Shown one piece after another: positions 1-5,707 of a stretch of DNA of 7,162 nucleotides. Positions within the stretch are counted from its first letter, which is position 1; each line of letters opens with the position of its first letter. Source of the stretch: Rickettsiales bacterium (GTDB lineage: Bacteria > Pseudomonadota > Alphaproteobacteria > Rickettsiales > UBA1997); contig CANGQE010000068.1 of the NCBI GenBank assembly GCA_947455845.1, positions 1 through 7,162 on the forward strand, written 5' to 3'. The translations under genes were made by a program, and so were the position numbers. The notes under the pieces were generated by a model. The model saw only the letters and a program-made list of their open reading frames with translations, ran no database searches and was not told the origin of the DNA.

Positions 1-473
1 ATCTCAATTCCATACATCTCCTCCATATGAGCTACGATGTCTCGATAACTCATTCCTAGACCATAAAGAGCGATGATTTTATCGTCTAATTCTGGCGTTA
101 AGATCGTTTGATTTTTTTTGATTATTTGTGGTTCAAAACTGCCATTTCTATCGCGCCCAACATCGAGGCAAAAAGCTGAATCTTTACCCCGCACTGACTT
201 GTAATTGTAGCCGTTTTTGCGGTTGTTAAAATCATCACCAGAATCGCAAAGCTGCTCTTTCTCCTGCCTTAAATGATGATTCAATTCTTCACCCAAAGCA
301 GTTTCAAGAATGTCCTTCATCATTGAGCCAAACACACCATCTTTACCACTGAAACCCTTGCCAGCATAGAGTTGTGCTATTGCCTGCCGTTTAAATGAAT
401 CATAGTTGAAGTTTGGAGCGCCATCGATTCCAACACTATCCGCAACGCCATTTAACCTAACTTTTTTAGCCAT
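1..473 (-). CDS. IS256-family (mutator-type) transposase, N-terminal part, cut by window edge
   Basis: The minus strand from ATG at 473 stays open to base 1, giving about 157 residues with no stop; the rest lies outside the window. A GGAG ribosome-binding motif sits 5 nt before this ATG, which supports the start. The translation has typical IS256 N-terminal blocks: MKDILETALGEELNHHL at about residues 52-68, a short RKNGYNYKSV block near 85-94, DVGRDRNGSFEPQIIKK near 104-120, and LDDKIIALYGLGMSYRDI followed by HMEEMYGIE up to the edge. In this family these blocks form the DNA-binding and dimerisation region ahead of a DDE catalytic core, which is not in view, so activity cannot be judged. The element's outer end should lie to the right of the gene, probably between 540 and 600, but without its other end the terminal repeat and target duplication cannot be fixed. 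The family call is confident because several consecutive motifs agree. Confidence 0.93.
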   Translation of the reverse strand, partial: MAKKVRLNGVADSVGIDGAPNFNYDSFKRQAIAQLYAGKGFSGKDGVFGSMMKDILETALGEELNHHLRQEKEQLCDSGDDFNNRKNGYNYKSVRGKDSAFCLDVGRDRNGSFEPQIIKKNQTILTPELDDKIIALYGLGMSYRDIVAHMEEMYGIE

Positions 474-478
474 AATTT

Positions 479-559
479 CTCCGTCAATTTAAATTAAAAT
501 TAGCTAAAGAAAGAATGAGCTAACGCTCATTTTCTTTCAGCTTTTAAATTGACACGGAG
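479..559. repeat. Nested palindrome at the IS256 gene's upstream end
   Basis: The outer arms are CTCCGTCAATTTAAA (479-493) and its reverse complement with two extra bases (543-559; read on the minus strand CTCCGTGTCAATTTAAA). An inner stem, AATGAGC (514-520) and GCTCATT (525-531), has a TAAC loop. The whole block lies between the transposase start codon and the flanking chromosome, so it is probably the subterminal region of the insertion sequence. The left arm includes the GGAG before the ATG, so a hairpin in the transcript could hide the ribosome-binding site; that role is inference. Confidence 0.6.
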
Positions 560-611
560 TGGTGGACGTTCTCGTGGGGAGTTGTAGTTCAACACCAAAC
601 CTCACCTCATC

Positions 612-640
612 GTCATCCTGAACTTGTTTCAGGATCTATT
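612..640 (+). repeat. Interspersed palindrome, CCTGA class, copy 1
   Basis: The unit begins with GTCATCCTGA, has the loop CTTGT, and ends in TTCAGGATCTATT. Its reverse complement recurs without mismatch at 1289-1317. It lies 44 bp beyond the stop codon of the acyltransferase gene and just outside the insertion-sequence end. The stem could form an RNA hairpin on either strand, but no T-run follows it, so it is not a standard terminator. Confidence 0.85.
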
Positions 641-684
641 GCGATTTGGGATTTGATATCACCATGAGCACCATCCACATCCCC

Positions 685-1182
685 CTATTCCTGAAAATCG
701 GTAATAATTTTTTGCACCGAGCCATCTTCATTTCTGGTAAGGATGTTAATCACCTTGTCAGGGAAAATTTTTTCTTTGAGATTTTTAATCACCGCTTCGC
801 GATCTTTTGGCGAATAAGGAACAACAAATTCAGCAAGCCACACCGAGTCACCCGACTTCCATTCATCCATCATTAAAGTGTGAGTACCGCTTTTATATTT
901 TTCTTGAACTTCATCTGAAAGCAGCGCCCAAGAAACGTAAGCTACAGGACGAAAACCGCTAAAAAATATTTTAAACTGATTGTAACGCAGCGCCGGAACA
1001 ACTGAAGACATGAAATGCCCGATTGATGCTTTGACGTGATATTTTGAATTAGAAAAGAGACCAGCAATGTAGCCAAGATTTAAGTGAAGAAGCTCTTGCT
1101 CGCGTAGAGCTTTTTTGATTTCTTCGGGAGATTTGACAGGAGGTTGAACAGCTTTAACAGCAGGTTTTTTAGATTCGGTCAT
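685..1182 (-). CDS. HlyC/RtxC-like toxin-activating lysine acyltransferase
   Basis: The 165-residue protein resembles the HlyC family, cytoplasmic enzymes that move a fatty acyl group from acyl-ACP to internal lysines of RTX protoxins. Matching blocks are SKYHVKASIGHF at about 46-57, VVPALRYNQFKIF at 61-73, PVAYVSWALLSDEV at 79-92 and DEWKSGDSVWLAEFVVPY at 106-123. His49 lines up with catalytic His23 of E. coli HlyC. The position of HlyC Asp92 is taken here by Glu118, a conservative but notable change. About 26 residues rich in Lys, Pro and Glu precede the domain, and the protein stops shortly after the KIFPD block (138-142), so it lacks roughly the last 35 residues of HlyC. There is no signal peptide and no clear Shine-Dalgarno site before the ATG. 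No RTX toxin (GGxGxD repeats) or type I secretion gene is in the window, so its substrate is unknown. The Sel1 gene lies 240 bp upstream on the same strand. Confidence 0.87.
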   Translation of the reverse strand: MTESKKPAVKAVQPPVKSPEEIKKALREQELLHLNLGYIAGLFSNSKYHVKASIGHFMSSVVPALRYNQFKIFFSGFRPVAYVSWALLSDEVQEKYKSGTHTLMMDEWKSGDSVWLAEFVVPYSPKDREAVIKNLKEKIFPDKVINILTRNEDGSVQKIITDFQE

Positions 1183-1288
1183 GGGATTTAGGATGTTTAT
1201 GATGTTTACTAGAAAAACCTAGATAACTCACTAAACTAACTTTTCAAATCTTTTATCTGTTTGCTTATTCATGAAGTAATAAATCTCG

Positions 1289-1317
1289 AATAGATCCTGA
1301 AACAAGTTCAGGATGAC
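1289..1317 (-). repeat. Interspersed palindrome, CCTGA class, copy 2
   Basis: This is the perfect 29-bp reverse complement of the copy at 612-640, with loop ACAAG on the plus strand. Copies 1 and 2 face each other across the acyltransferase gene. This copy lies between that gene's start codon and the Sel1 stop codon, in the region expected to hold the acyltransferase promoter or leader. No obvious sigma-70 promoter was found between it and the ATG. Confidence 0.85.
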
Positions 1318-1369
1318 AGGGGGGGAGTATGTAAAGTTACTGTGTCATTGATCGAGAGATTTTTATTAT

Positions 1370-1421
1370 GGCACTGTCGCAAATCAAAATTTTCTAAGAA
1401 ATTTTGATTTGCGACATTGCC
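1370..1421. mobile_element. 52-bp MITE-like hairpin with 5-bp direct repeats
   Basis: The left end reads GGCACTGTCGCAAATC and the right end, read on the minus strand, GGCAATGTCGCAAATC. Inside, 18 bp pair perfectly (1375-1392 with 1399-1416) around the loop TCTAAG; the only mismatch within the 52 bp is at 1374/1417. ATTAT stands directly on both sides (1365-1369 and 1422-1426), as expected of a target-site duplication. The ends GGCA-TGT-GCAAA resemble IS6/IS26-type terminal repeats, although IS6 members usually duplicate 8 bp, so the parent family is uncertain. The Sel1 stop codon lies in the right-hand ATTAT. No U-run follows the stem on either strand, so a simple terminator is less likely. 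Confidence 0.65.
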
Positions 1422-1422
1422 A

Positions 1423-2787
1423 TTATAGGGATGGGCCAACGCTTGGTTTGTGGTTTTGTGTTGCTACTTTGGCAAGTGAATCTTTGGTGAGTGAGCTCTT
1501 TCCGACGGATGATTTCATGGATTCGGCAATATTGTGCAAATCAGGAATTAGTTCTTCTGGTATTTCGTGATCTTCTCCCAGATCGTAATCCGACATCATG
1601 CTCTCAGTATCGCTAACAGTTTTAGCATCTTCCTTATCATCTAGATCTGATGATGATTGAGCTTCTGGAGAATATTTGTCGCTAGACTTTCCTCCTTTAA
1701 ACATATTGCTGAAGCCGCTTTTGAAGCTGCTTTTGAAGCCGCTAAAAGTGTCCTGAACTTTGTGAATCATTCCAGCTATTCTCACGGCAGGTTTTTTTAG
1801 CATTGCTTCCGCTTCCTTATCTCCGCCTTCTCTCGCCTCTTCTAGCATCGCGATTGCTCCTCTTTTATCGCGAGCTACGCCGTCGCTGCCATTAAAAAGG
1901 GCGGTTCCAAGTTTGCTTAAGGCTTGCGGCAAAACTTCTTTTGCCTCTTCACTGCCAGCTTCTTTCGCTTCTTTTAATATCGAGACGGCCTTTGCTGGAT
2001 TGCGATACACTCCCGCCTCTTCATCACCTTTGAGGTAGGATTTTCCTAGATCAGTTAAGGATCTGGAATATGCTTCTACAGCTGGTTGAAAACCTTGATA
2101 AGCTAGGTCTTTGTAGGTTTCAATTGCTGACTCTAGGTAATCGATGGAAGTTGATTCTTGATATAATTTTACACCCTTTTCACCAATCATTGTTCGATCT
2201 TGATTGGGATCGAGTGAGTTCATGCCTTTGTAAGCTTGAAATTCCATGTTCATCGCAAGGCCGTATCTAGATTCAGGATTTTCCTGTCCGCCCTTATCAA
2301 AACCAGCTTCAATAGGAAATCCTGCTGCTCTGTATGTTTTAATTGCCGTTATCGATTCTAGAGATTCTTTCTGAGCTTTTTTATTCTCGGGATCTATTCC
2401 AATTCCATTACCTTCAATAGCTCCCAATCTTAGCATGAGATGTTCTTGCATCGTGTTTTGCTCTCCTCCAAACGACTTACAATAATCCACCATTGCACCA
2501 ACAAGACTTTGCGCCTGAGTCGAATATTTAACGTCGTCCGGAACTATTTCGCATAAGGCCTCCTGCGATCTAGATTCTCTATCGTAATATACGGATCCAT
2601 CATCTAAGCGATGCTCTACGCCCACACCCAGCATGGCATTAACCATTTTAAAAGCCTTTTCCGGACCATATTTTTCTGCGATTGAAGCTTCTAATTCATC
2701 TATTGCAGGACTAAGATTTGGAAATTCGTTAGTGAGCTTTTCTCTACCTCTTTTCGCGATTACTTCTGTTGTTTCAGGTTTTGACAT
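1423..2787 (-). CDS. Sel1-like repeat protein, possible secreted effector
   Basis: The 454-residue protein has no signal peptide or membrane segment. Residues about 220-330 show tandem helical-hairpin repeats of the Sel1 (TPR-like) type: one near 222-245 (YKDLAYQGFQPAVEAYSRSL), one near 247-286 (LGKSYLKGD, then AVSILKEAKEAGSEEAKEVL) and one near 293-330 (LGTALFNGSDGV, then AIAMLEEAREGGDKEAEAML). Such repeats are protein-binding scaffolds. The N-terminal 210 residues are not recognised. After the repeats comes a Lys/Ser/Phe-rich stretch (about 348-371), then an acidic, low-complexity and probably disordered part (about 376-412), and a basic Ser/Lys-rich tail. In intracellular bacteria this layout is common in host-interaction proteins, but effector status is inference: no secretion signal is provable. 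The start is the first ATG at 2787; no clear Shine-Dalgarno site precedes it. The TAA stop lies in the direct repeat of the adjoining hairpin element. Confidence 0.7.
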   Translation of the reverse strand: MSKPETTEVIAKRGREKLTNEFPNLSPAIDELEASIAEKYGPEKAFKMVNAMLGVGVEHRLDDGSVYYDRESRSQEALCEIVPDDVKYSTQAQSLVGAMVDYCKSFGGEQNTMQEHLMLRLGAIEGNGIGIDPENKKAQKESLESITAIKTYRAAGFPIEAGFDKGGQENPESRYGLAMNMEFQAYKGMNSLDPNQDRTMIGEKGVKLYQESTSIDYLESAIETYKDLAYQGFQPAVEAYSRSLTDLGKSYLKGDEEAGVYRNPAKAVSILKEAKEAGSEEAKEVLPQALSKLGTALFNGSDGVARDKRGAIAMLEEAREGGDKEAEAMLKKPAVRIAGMIHKVQDTFSGFKSSFKSGFSNMFKGGKSSDKYSPEAQSSSDLDDKEDAKTVSDTESMMSDYDLGEDHEIPEELIPDLHNIAESMKSSVGKSSLTKDSLAKVATQNHKPSVGPSL

Positions 2788-2815
2788 ATGAGCTTATTAA
2801 TTTTTGATCAGGAAA

Positions 2816-2844
2816 ATTATGTAGAGAGAGTGATTGATCTTTAA
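2816..2844 (-). promoter_or_regulatory. Candidate sigma-70 promoter for the Sel1 gene
   Basis: On the minus strand a CATAAT hexamer (2816-2821) differs from the -10 consensus at one base. Seventeen bases upstream is TTAAAG (2839-2844), which matches only three of six -35 positions. The site is about 30 bp before the Sel1 ATG. In such AT-rich sequence the -10 match alone is weak evidence. Confidence 0.3.
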
Positions 2845-2864
2845 TTCTTTTTTTACCATTTCAA

Positions 2865-2899
2865 GGAATAGATCCTGAGACAAGTTCAGGATCTATTCC
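2865..2899. repeat. Interspersed palindrome, CCTGA class, copy 3 (symmetrical form)
   Basis: Perfect 14-bp arms, GGAATAGATCCTGA (2865-2878) and its complement (2886-2899), surround GACAAGT. Unlike copies 1 and 2 it has the GATCTATT-type flank on both sides and no GTCA end, so it may be a rearranged or double-half unit. It lies between the Sel1 start and the groEL terminator. Confidence 0.85.
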
Positions 2900-2932
2900 C
2901 GAGTTTAAGATTTTGCACCTACCGCGTCTCAC

Positions 2933-2963
2933 GGTGGACCCCGCAACAAGTGCGGGGTCCACC
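2933..2963. repeat. Interspersed palindrome, CCCCGC class, copy 4 (symmetrical form)
   Basis: Twelve-bp arms GGTGGACCCCGC (2933-2944) and GCGGGGTCCACC (2952-2963) surround AACAAGT, whose outer A and T can also pair. It is 33 bp from copy 3 and has the same symmetrical design with a different stem sequence. It lies just downstream of the groEL terminator on the minus strand. Confidence 0.85.
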
Positions 2964-2981
2964 TCGTCGCACAGCACAAAC

Positions 2982-3020
2982 AAAAAAGCTACGTTCGTAT
3001 TTCTACGAACGGAGCTTTTT
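2982..3020 (-). terminator. Rho-independent terminator after groEL
   Basis: On the minus strand an AAAAAGCTCCGTTCGTA arm, a loop of about four bases, and TACGAACGTAGCTTTTTT form a long stem with one mismatch, ending in a run of T. It begins about 25 bp after the groEL stop codon. Because the arms are A- and T-flanked it could also work on the plus strand, but no plus-strand gene reaches it. Confidence 0.88.
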
Positions 3021-3044
3021 GTCTTTCGAGGTTTAAGCAGAATA

Positions 3045-4688
3045 CTAGTACATTCCGCCGCCCATGCCACCCATGCCGCCGCCCATTGGAGCGCCGCCGG
3101 CGTTTTCTTCTTTTTTCTCGATGATTACAGCTTCAGTTGTGATTAATAATCCAGCAATTGAAGAAGCATCTTGTAGAGCTGTTCTAACTACTTTAGTTGG
3201 ATCAACGATCCCAGCTTTAAACATGTCAACATACTCGTTAGTTTGAGCATTGTAACCGTAAGAGGCTTGGCCTTTTGATAGAACTTCGTTAGCAACTACC
3301 GCACCATCAAAACCGGCATTTTCAGCGATTTGACGGATTGGAGCTTGGATAACTTTTTTGATGATATTGATGCCGACATTTTGTTCGTCATTGGCGCCTT
3401 TTAGTTTTTCTAAAACACGTCCGGCGAATAGAAGAGCACATCCACCACCAGCAACGATACCTTCTTGCATCGCAGCACGAGTAGCAGCTAGAGCATCTTC
3501 AACACGGTCTTTTCTTTCTTTAACTTCAACTTCAGTAGTGCCACCAACTTTTAGAATGGCCACGCCACCTGAAAGTTTAGCCAGTCTTTCTTGAAGTTTT
3601 TCACGATCGTAATCAGAAGTAGTTTCTGCGATCTGAGCTTTGATTGAAGCGCAACGAGCTTTAACATCAGTCGATTTTCCGGCGCCATCAACGATGGTAG
3701 TGCTTTCTTTGTCGATGATGATTTTTTTAGCTTGTCCAAGTTGTTTCAAAGTAATGGTTTCAAGTTTCATGCCTAGATCTTCGGAGATCAATTGACCGCC
3801 AGAAAGAACTGCGATGTCTTCCATGATTGATTTTCTTCTGTCGCCAAATCCCGGTGCTTTTACAGCGGCGATTTTCAAGCCACCACGAAGTTTGTTTACA
3901 ACCAAAGCTGCTAGAGCTTCGCCTTCAACATCTTCAGCAATGATTAAAAGGGGACGAGATGATTGCACCACAGCTTCCAAAAGAGGAACCATTGGTTGCA
4001 AGTTGGAGATTTTTTTCTCGAACAACAAGATGAATGGGTTTTCCATTTCAACTGCCATTTTTTCACCGTTAGTTACGAAGTAAGGAGAAAGGTATCCGCG
4101 GTCGAAATTCATGCCTTCAACGACATCAACTTCAAACTCTAAACCTTTAGCTTCTTCAACTGTGATCGGGCTGTCGGGGCCAACTTTTTGCACAGCTTCA
4201 GCAATTTTATTACCGATTTCAGAATCACCGTTAGCAGAGATGGTCGCAACTTGCGCGATTTCTTCTTTGCCGTTAACTTTTTTGCTCATTTTTCCTAGTT
4301 CTTTAACTAGAGCTTCAACTGCTAAGTCGATGCCGCGTTTAAGATCCATTGGGTTGATTCCAGCTGCTACTGATTTAACACCTTCACGAACGATTGCTTG
4401 AGCAAGAACTGTAGAAGTTGTAGTTCCATCTCCTGCGATGTCGTTGGTTTTAGAAGCAACTTCTTTAATCATTTGGGCGCCCAAATTTTGGAATTTGTCG
4501 GCCAATTCGATTTCTTTAGCTACAGTCACGCCATCTTTAGTGATGCGTGGTGAACCGAAAGATTTTTCAATCACAACATTACGACCTTTAGGCCCTAAAG
4601 TTACTTTTACTGCATTAGCGATGATATCAACGCCTTCAACGATTTTCGCACGAGCGTCAGATCCAAATAGGATTTCTTTTGCTGCCAT
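3045..4688 (-). CDS. groEL: Chaperonin GroEL (Hsp60)
   Basis: The protein is full length at 547 residues. GroEL forms a double ring of fourteen subunits in the cytoplasm and, with GroES, folds proteins by ATP-driven encapsulation. Visible hallmarks are the nucleotide-site loop VTLGPKGRNVVIEKSFG (about 29-45), the GDGTTT motif with the family Asp (about 86-91), an apical-domain stretch around PLLIIAEDVEGEALA, the late equatorial block EDALAATRAAMQEGIVAGGG, and a C-terminal GGM-rich tail ending GGGMY. The start is well fixed: MAAKEI is the family N-terminus and GGAGT lies 5 nt before the ATG (4694-4698). It is the second gene of the groES-groEL operon, and a strong terminator follows. The sequence looks intact, with no frameshift. 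Confidence 0.98.
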   Translation of the reverse strand: MAAKEILFGSDARAKIVEGVDIIANAVKVTLGPKGRNVVIEKSFGSPRITKDGVTVAKEIELADKFQNLGAQMIKEVASKTNDIAGDGTTTSTVLAQAIVREGVKSVAAGINPMDLKRGIDLAVEALVKELGKMSKKVNGKEEIAQVATISANGDSEIGNKIAEAVQKVGPDSPITVEEAKGLEFEVDVVEGMNFDRGYLSPYFVTNGEKMAVEMENPFILLFEKKISNLQPMVPLLEAVVQSSRPLLIIAEDVEGEALAALVVNKLRGGLKIAAVKAPGFGDRRKSIMEDIAVLSGGQLISEDLGMKLETITLKQLGQAKKIIIDKESTTIVDGAGKSTDVKARCASIKAQIAETTSDYDREKLQERLAKLSGGVAILKVGGTTEVEVKERKDRVEDALAATRAAMQEGIVAGGGCALLFAGRVLEKLKGANDEQNVGINIIKKVIQAPIRQIAENAGFDGAVVANEVLSKGQASYGYNAQTNEYVDMFKAGIVDPTKVVRTALQDASSIAGLLITTEAVIIEKKEENAGGAPMGGGMGGMGGGMY

Positions 4689-4759
4689 TTTTTACTCCGT
4701 TTTTTGTTATTAAAATTTTGGTTTTGATTTTTCTAGTTAACCTCATCATCTCCCCACGC

Positions 4760-4850
4760 TGTCACCCCGCACTTGTTGCGGGGTCCAACGTAAAACACGG
4801 TACTTTTTTCTGTGTGACTCGGTGGACCCCGCAACAAGTGCGGGGTGACA
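4760..4850. repeat. Inverted pair of CCCCGC-class palindromes between groES and groEL (copies 5 and 6)
   Basis: Two copies of the unit that begins GTCACCCCGC and ends GCGGGGTCC stand head to head. Positions 4760-4786 and 4824-4850 are perfect 27-bp inverted repeats with 37 bp between them. Each copy is itself a hairpin with loop CTTGT or ACAAG, so the groESL transcript could form either two small hairpins or one long stem. They make up about half of the 192-bp groES-groEL gap, which is usually much shorter in this operon. An effect on the groES-to-groEL ratio or on mRNA processing is inference. Confidence 0.88.
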
Positions 4851-4880
4851 CTGAGAGAGAGTGAAGTCCAGTCTTAACTT

Positions 4881-5174
4881 TTACTTACTATCGATTACCG
4901 CTAAAATATCTGATTCTTTAAGAATGATTAGTTCTTTACCATCAAACTTAACTTCCACACCACCCCATTTTGCGAACAAAACGCGGTCACCTTTTTTAAC
5001 GTCAAGAGGAACTCTTTTGCCACTGTCATCACGCAAGCCTTCGCCTACAGAAACAACTTTACCTTCAGCCGGTTTTTCTTTAGCAGTGTCAGGAATAATA
5101 ATACCGCCAGAAGTTTTGCTTTCGGCTTCAATGCGCTCAACGAGAACGCGATCATGCAAAGGTCTAACTTTCAT
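4881..5174 (-). CDS. groES: Co-chaperonin GroES (Hsp10)
   Basis: At 97 residues it has the usual family length. GroES forms the seven-fold lid that closes the GroEL cage. Clear signatures are the N-terminus MKVRPLHDRVLVERIE, the mobile loop KTSGGIIIPDTAKEKPAEG (about 20-38) that contacts GroEL through its hydrophobic GIII stretch, VVSVGEG (40-46), and the C-terminal block GDRVLFAKWGG followed by DGKELIILKESDILAVI. The ATG at 5174 gives the standard start. The Shine-Dalgarno match is poor (an A-run precedes the ATG). No CIRCE element (TTAGCACTC-N9-GAGTGCTAA) was found upstream, so HrcA control through that site is not supported. A CTTG at 5267-5270 (minus) with CTAAGT about 18 nt downstream is only a weak RpoH-like candidate. 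Confidence 0.97.
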   Translation of the reverse strand: MKVRPLHDRVLVERIEAESKTSGGIIIPDTAKEKPAEGKVVSVGEGLRDDSGKRVPLDVKKGDRVLFAKWGGVEVKFDGKELIILKESDILAVIDSK

Positions 5175-5211
5175 GTTTTTTTGATTTTAGATTTAAAGGG
5201 AGATTTGTTTG

Positions 5212-5230
5212 GATCGAGAGAATCTCAATC
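5212..5230. promoter_or_regulatory. Short palindrome in the groES leader
   Basis: GATCGAGA (5212-5219) and TCTCAATC (5223-5230) form an 8-bp inverted repeat with one G-T wobble and a 3-base loop. It lies 38-56 bp before the groES ATG. It could be an operator or a small leader hairpin, or chance; nothing else in the sequence decides. Confidence 0.25.
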
Positions 5231-5287
5231 AACTGAAAACTAACTTAGTAAATTTTTACTTCCTTACAAGGGCAAAGAATAAGAAAT

Positions 5288-5539
5288 TTATTTCAATAAT
5301 TCATCTAACTTTCCTGCGGCGTCTAAAGCGTAAAGATCGTCACAACCGCCGACATGTTTTTCGCCGATAAAAATTTGGGGAACGCTCATGCGGCCACCCG
5401 ACTTTTTCATCATTTCTTCTTTAGTTTTATCGTCGGTGATTTTGATTTCGGTAAAGCTTGCACCTTTTCTTTGCAGAAGCATTTTAGCTCTTACGCAGTA
5501 TGGGCAAATGTCCTTGCTGTAAATAATAACTTCAGGCAT
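5288..5539 (-). CDS. grxC: Glutaredoxin 3 (GrxC)
   Basis: From the ATG at 5539 the protein is 83 residues, the same length as E. coli Grx3. It is a cytoplasmic thiol-disulfide oxidoreductase that uses glutathione to reduce disulfides. The active site C12-P-Y-C15 lies after the first beta strand (EVIIYSKD). The cis-proline motif S52-V53-P54 leads into PQIFIGEKHVGG, and the glutathione-binding GGCDDL block is at 64-69. A longer reading from a TTG at 5587 would add 16 unconserved residues, partly encoded by the repeat at 5573-5597, so the shorter start is chosen. No clear Shine-Dalgarno site is present. The stop is 113 bp before the groES ATG on the same strand, and no convincing terminator separates them, so read-through into groES is possible. 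Confidence 0.95.
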   Translation of the reverse strand: MPEVIIYSKDICPYCVRAKMLLQRKGASFTEIKITDDKTKEEMMKKSGGRMSVPQIFIGEKHVGGCDDLYALDAAGKLDELLK

Positions 5540-5572
5540 AAATTGATTTATTGTTAGTTGAGGGGTTACGAT

Positions 5573-5659
5573 TAGATCCTGAAACAAGTTCAGGATGACA
5601 CCGAGAGTAAGGACGATCTCCCCTAAAACTCCGCCATCCTTAACTTGTTTCAGGATCTA
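5573..5659. repeat. Inverted pair of CCTGA-class palindromes between grxC and lgt (copies 7 and 8)
   Basis: Copy 7 (5573-5597, begins TAGATCCTGA) and copy 8 (5635-5659, ends CAGGATCTA) are 25-bp inverted repeats with one mismatch: position 5641 is T where the family has G. Thirty-seven bases separate them, the same spacing as the pair between groES and groEL. They occupy the middle of the divergent grxC-lgt intergenic region, so both promoters must lie in or next to the repeats. Confidence 0.88.
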
Positions 5660-5707
5660 GCAATACAAACTCCAAACAAAATTTAACCACTCCACTCTCA
5701 AATTAAA

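Noticed and set aside
612..640. Terminator for the acyltransferase gene
   Set aside because: It is a hairpin, but no T-run follows on the minus strand, and the same unit occurs in non-terminator positions.
646..876. 76-residue plus-strand open frame
   Set aside because: It is a shadow antisense to the acyltransferase gene, with no motifs.
2861..3070. 69-residue minus-strand open frame after groEL
   Set aside because: It consists of translated palindromes and the groEL terminator, and overlaps the groEL end.
5175..5287. CIRCE operator upstream of groES
   Set aside because: No TTAGCACTC-N9-GAGTGCTAA-like sequence is present.
5540..5587. Longer GrxC starting at TTG 5587
   Set aside because: The extra 16 residues are not part of the family and are partly encoded by a repeat; the ATG at 5539 gives the exact family length.
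612..5659. CRISPR array
   Set aside because: Copies are irregularly spaced, in both orientations, and separated by whole genes; no direct-repeat and spacer pattern exists.
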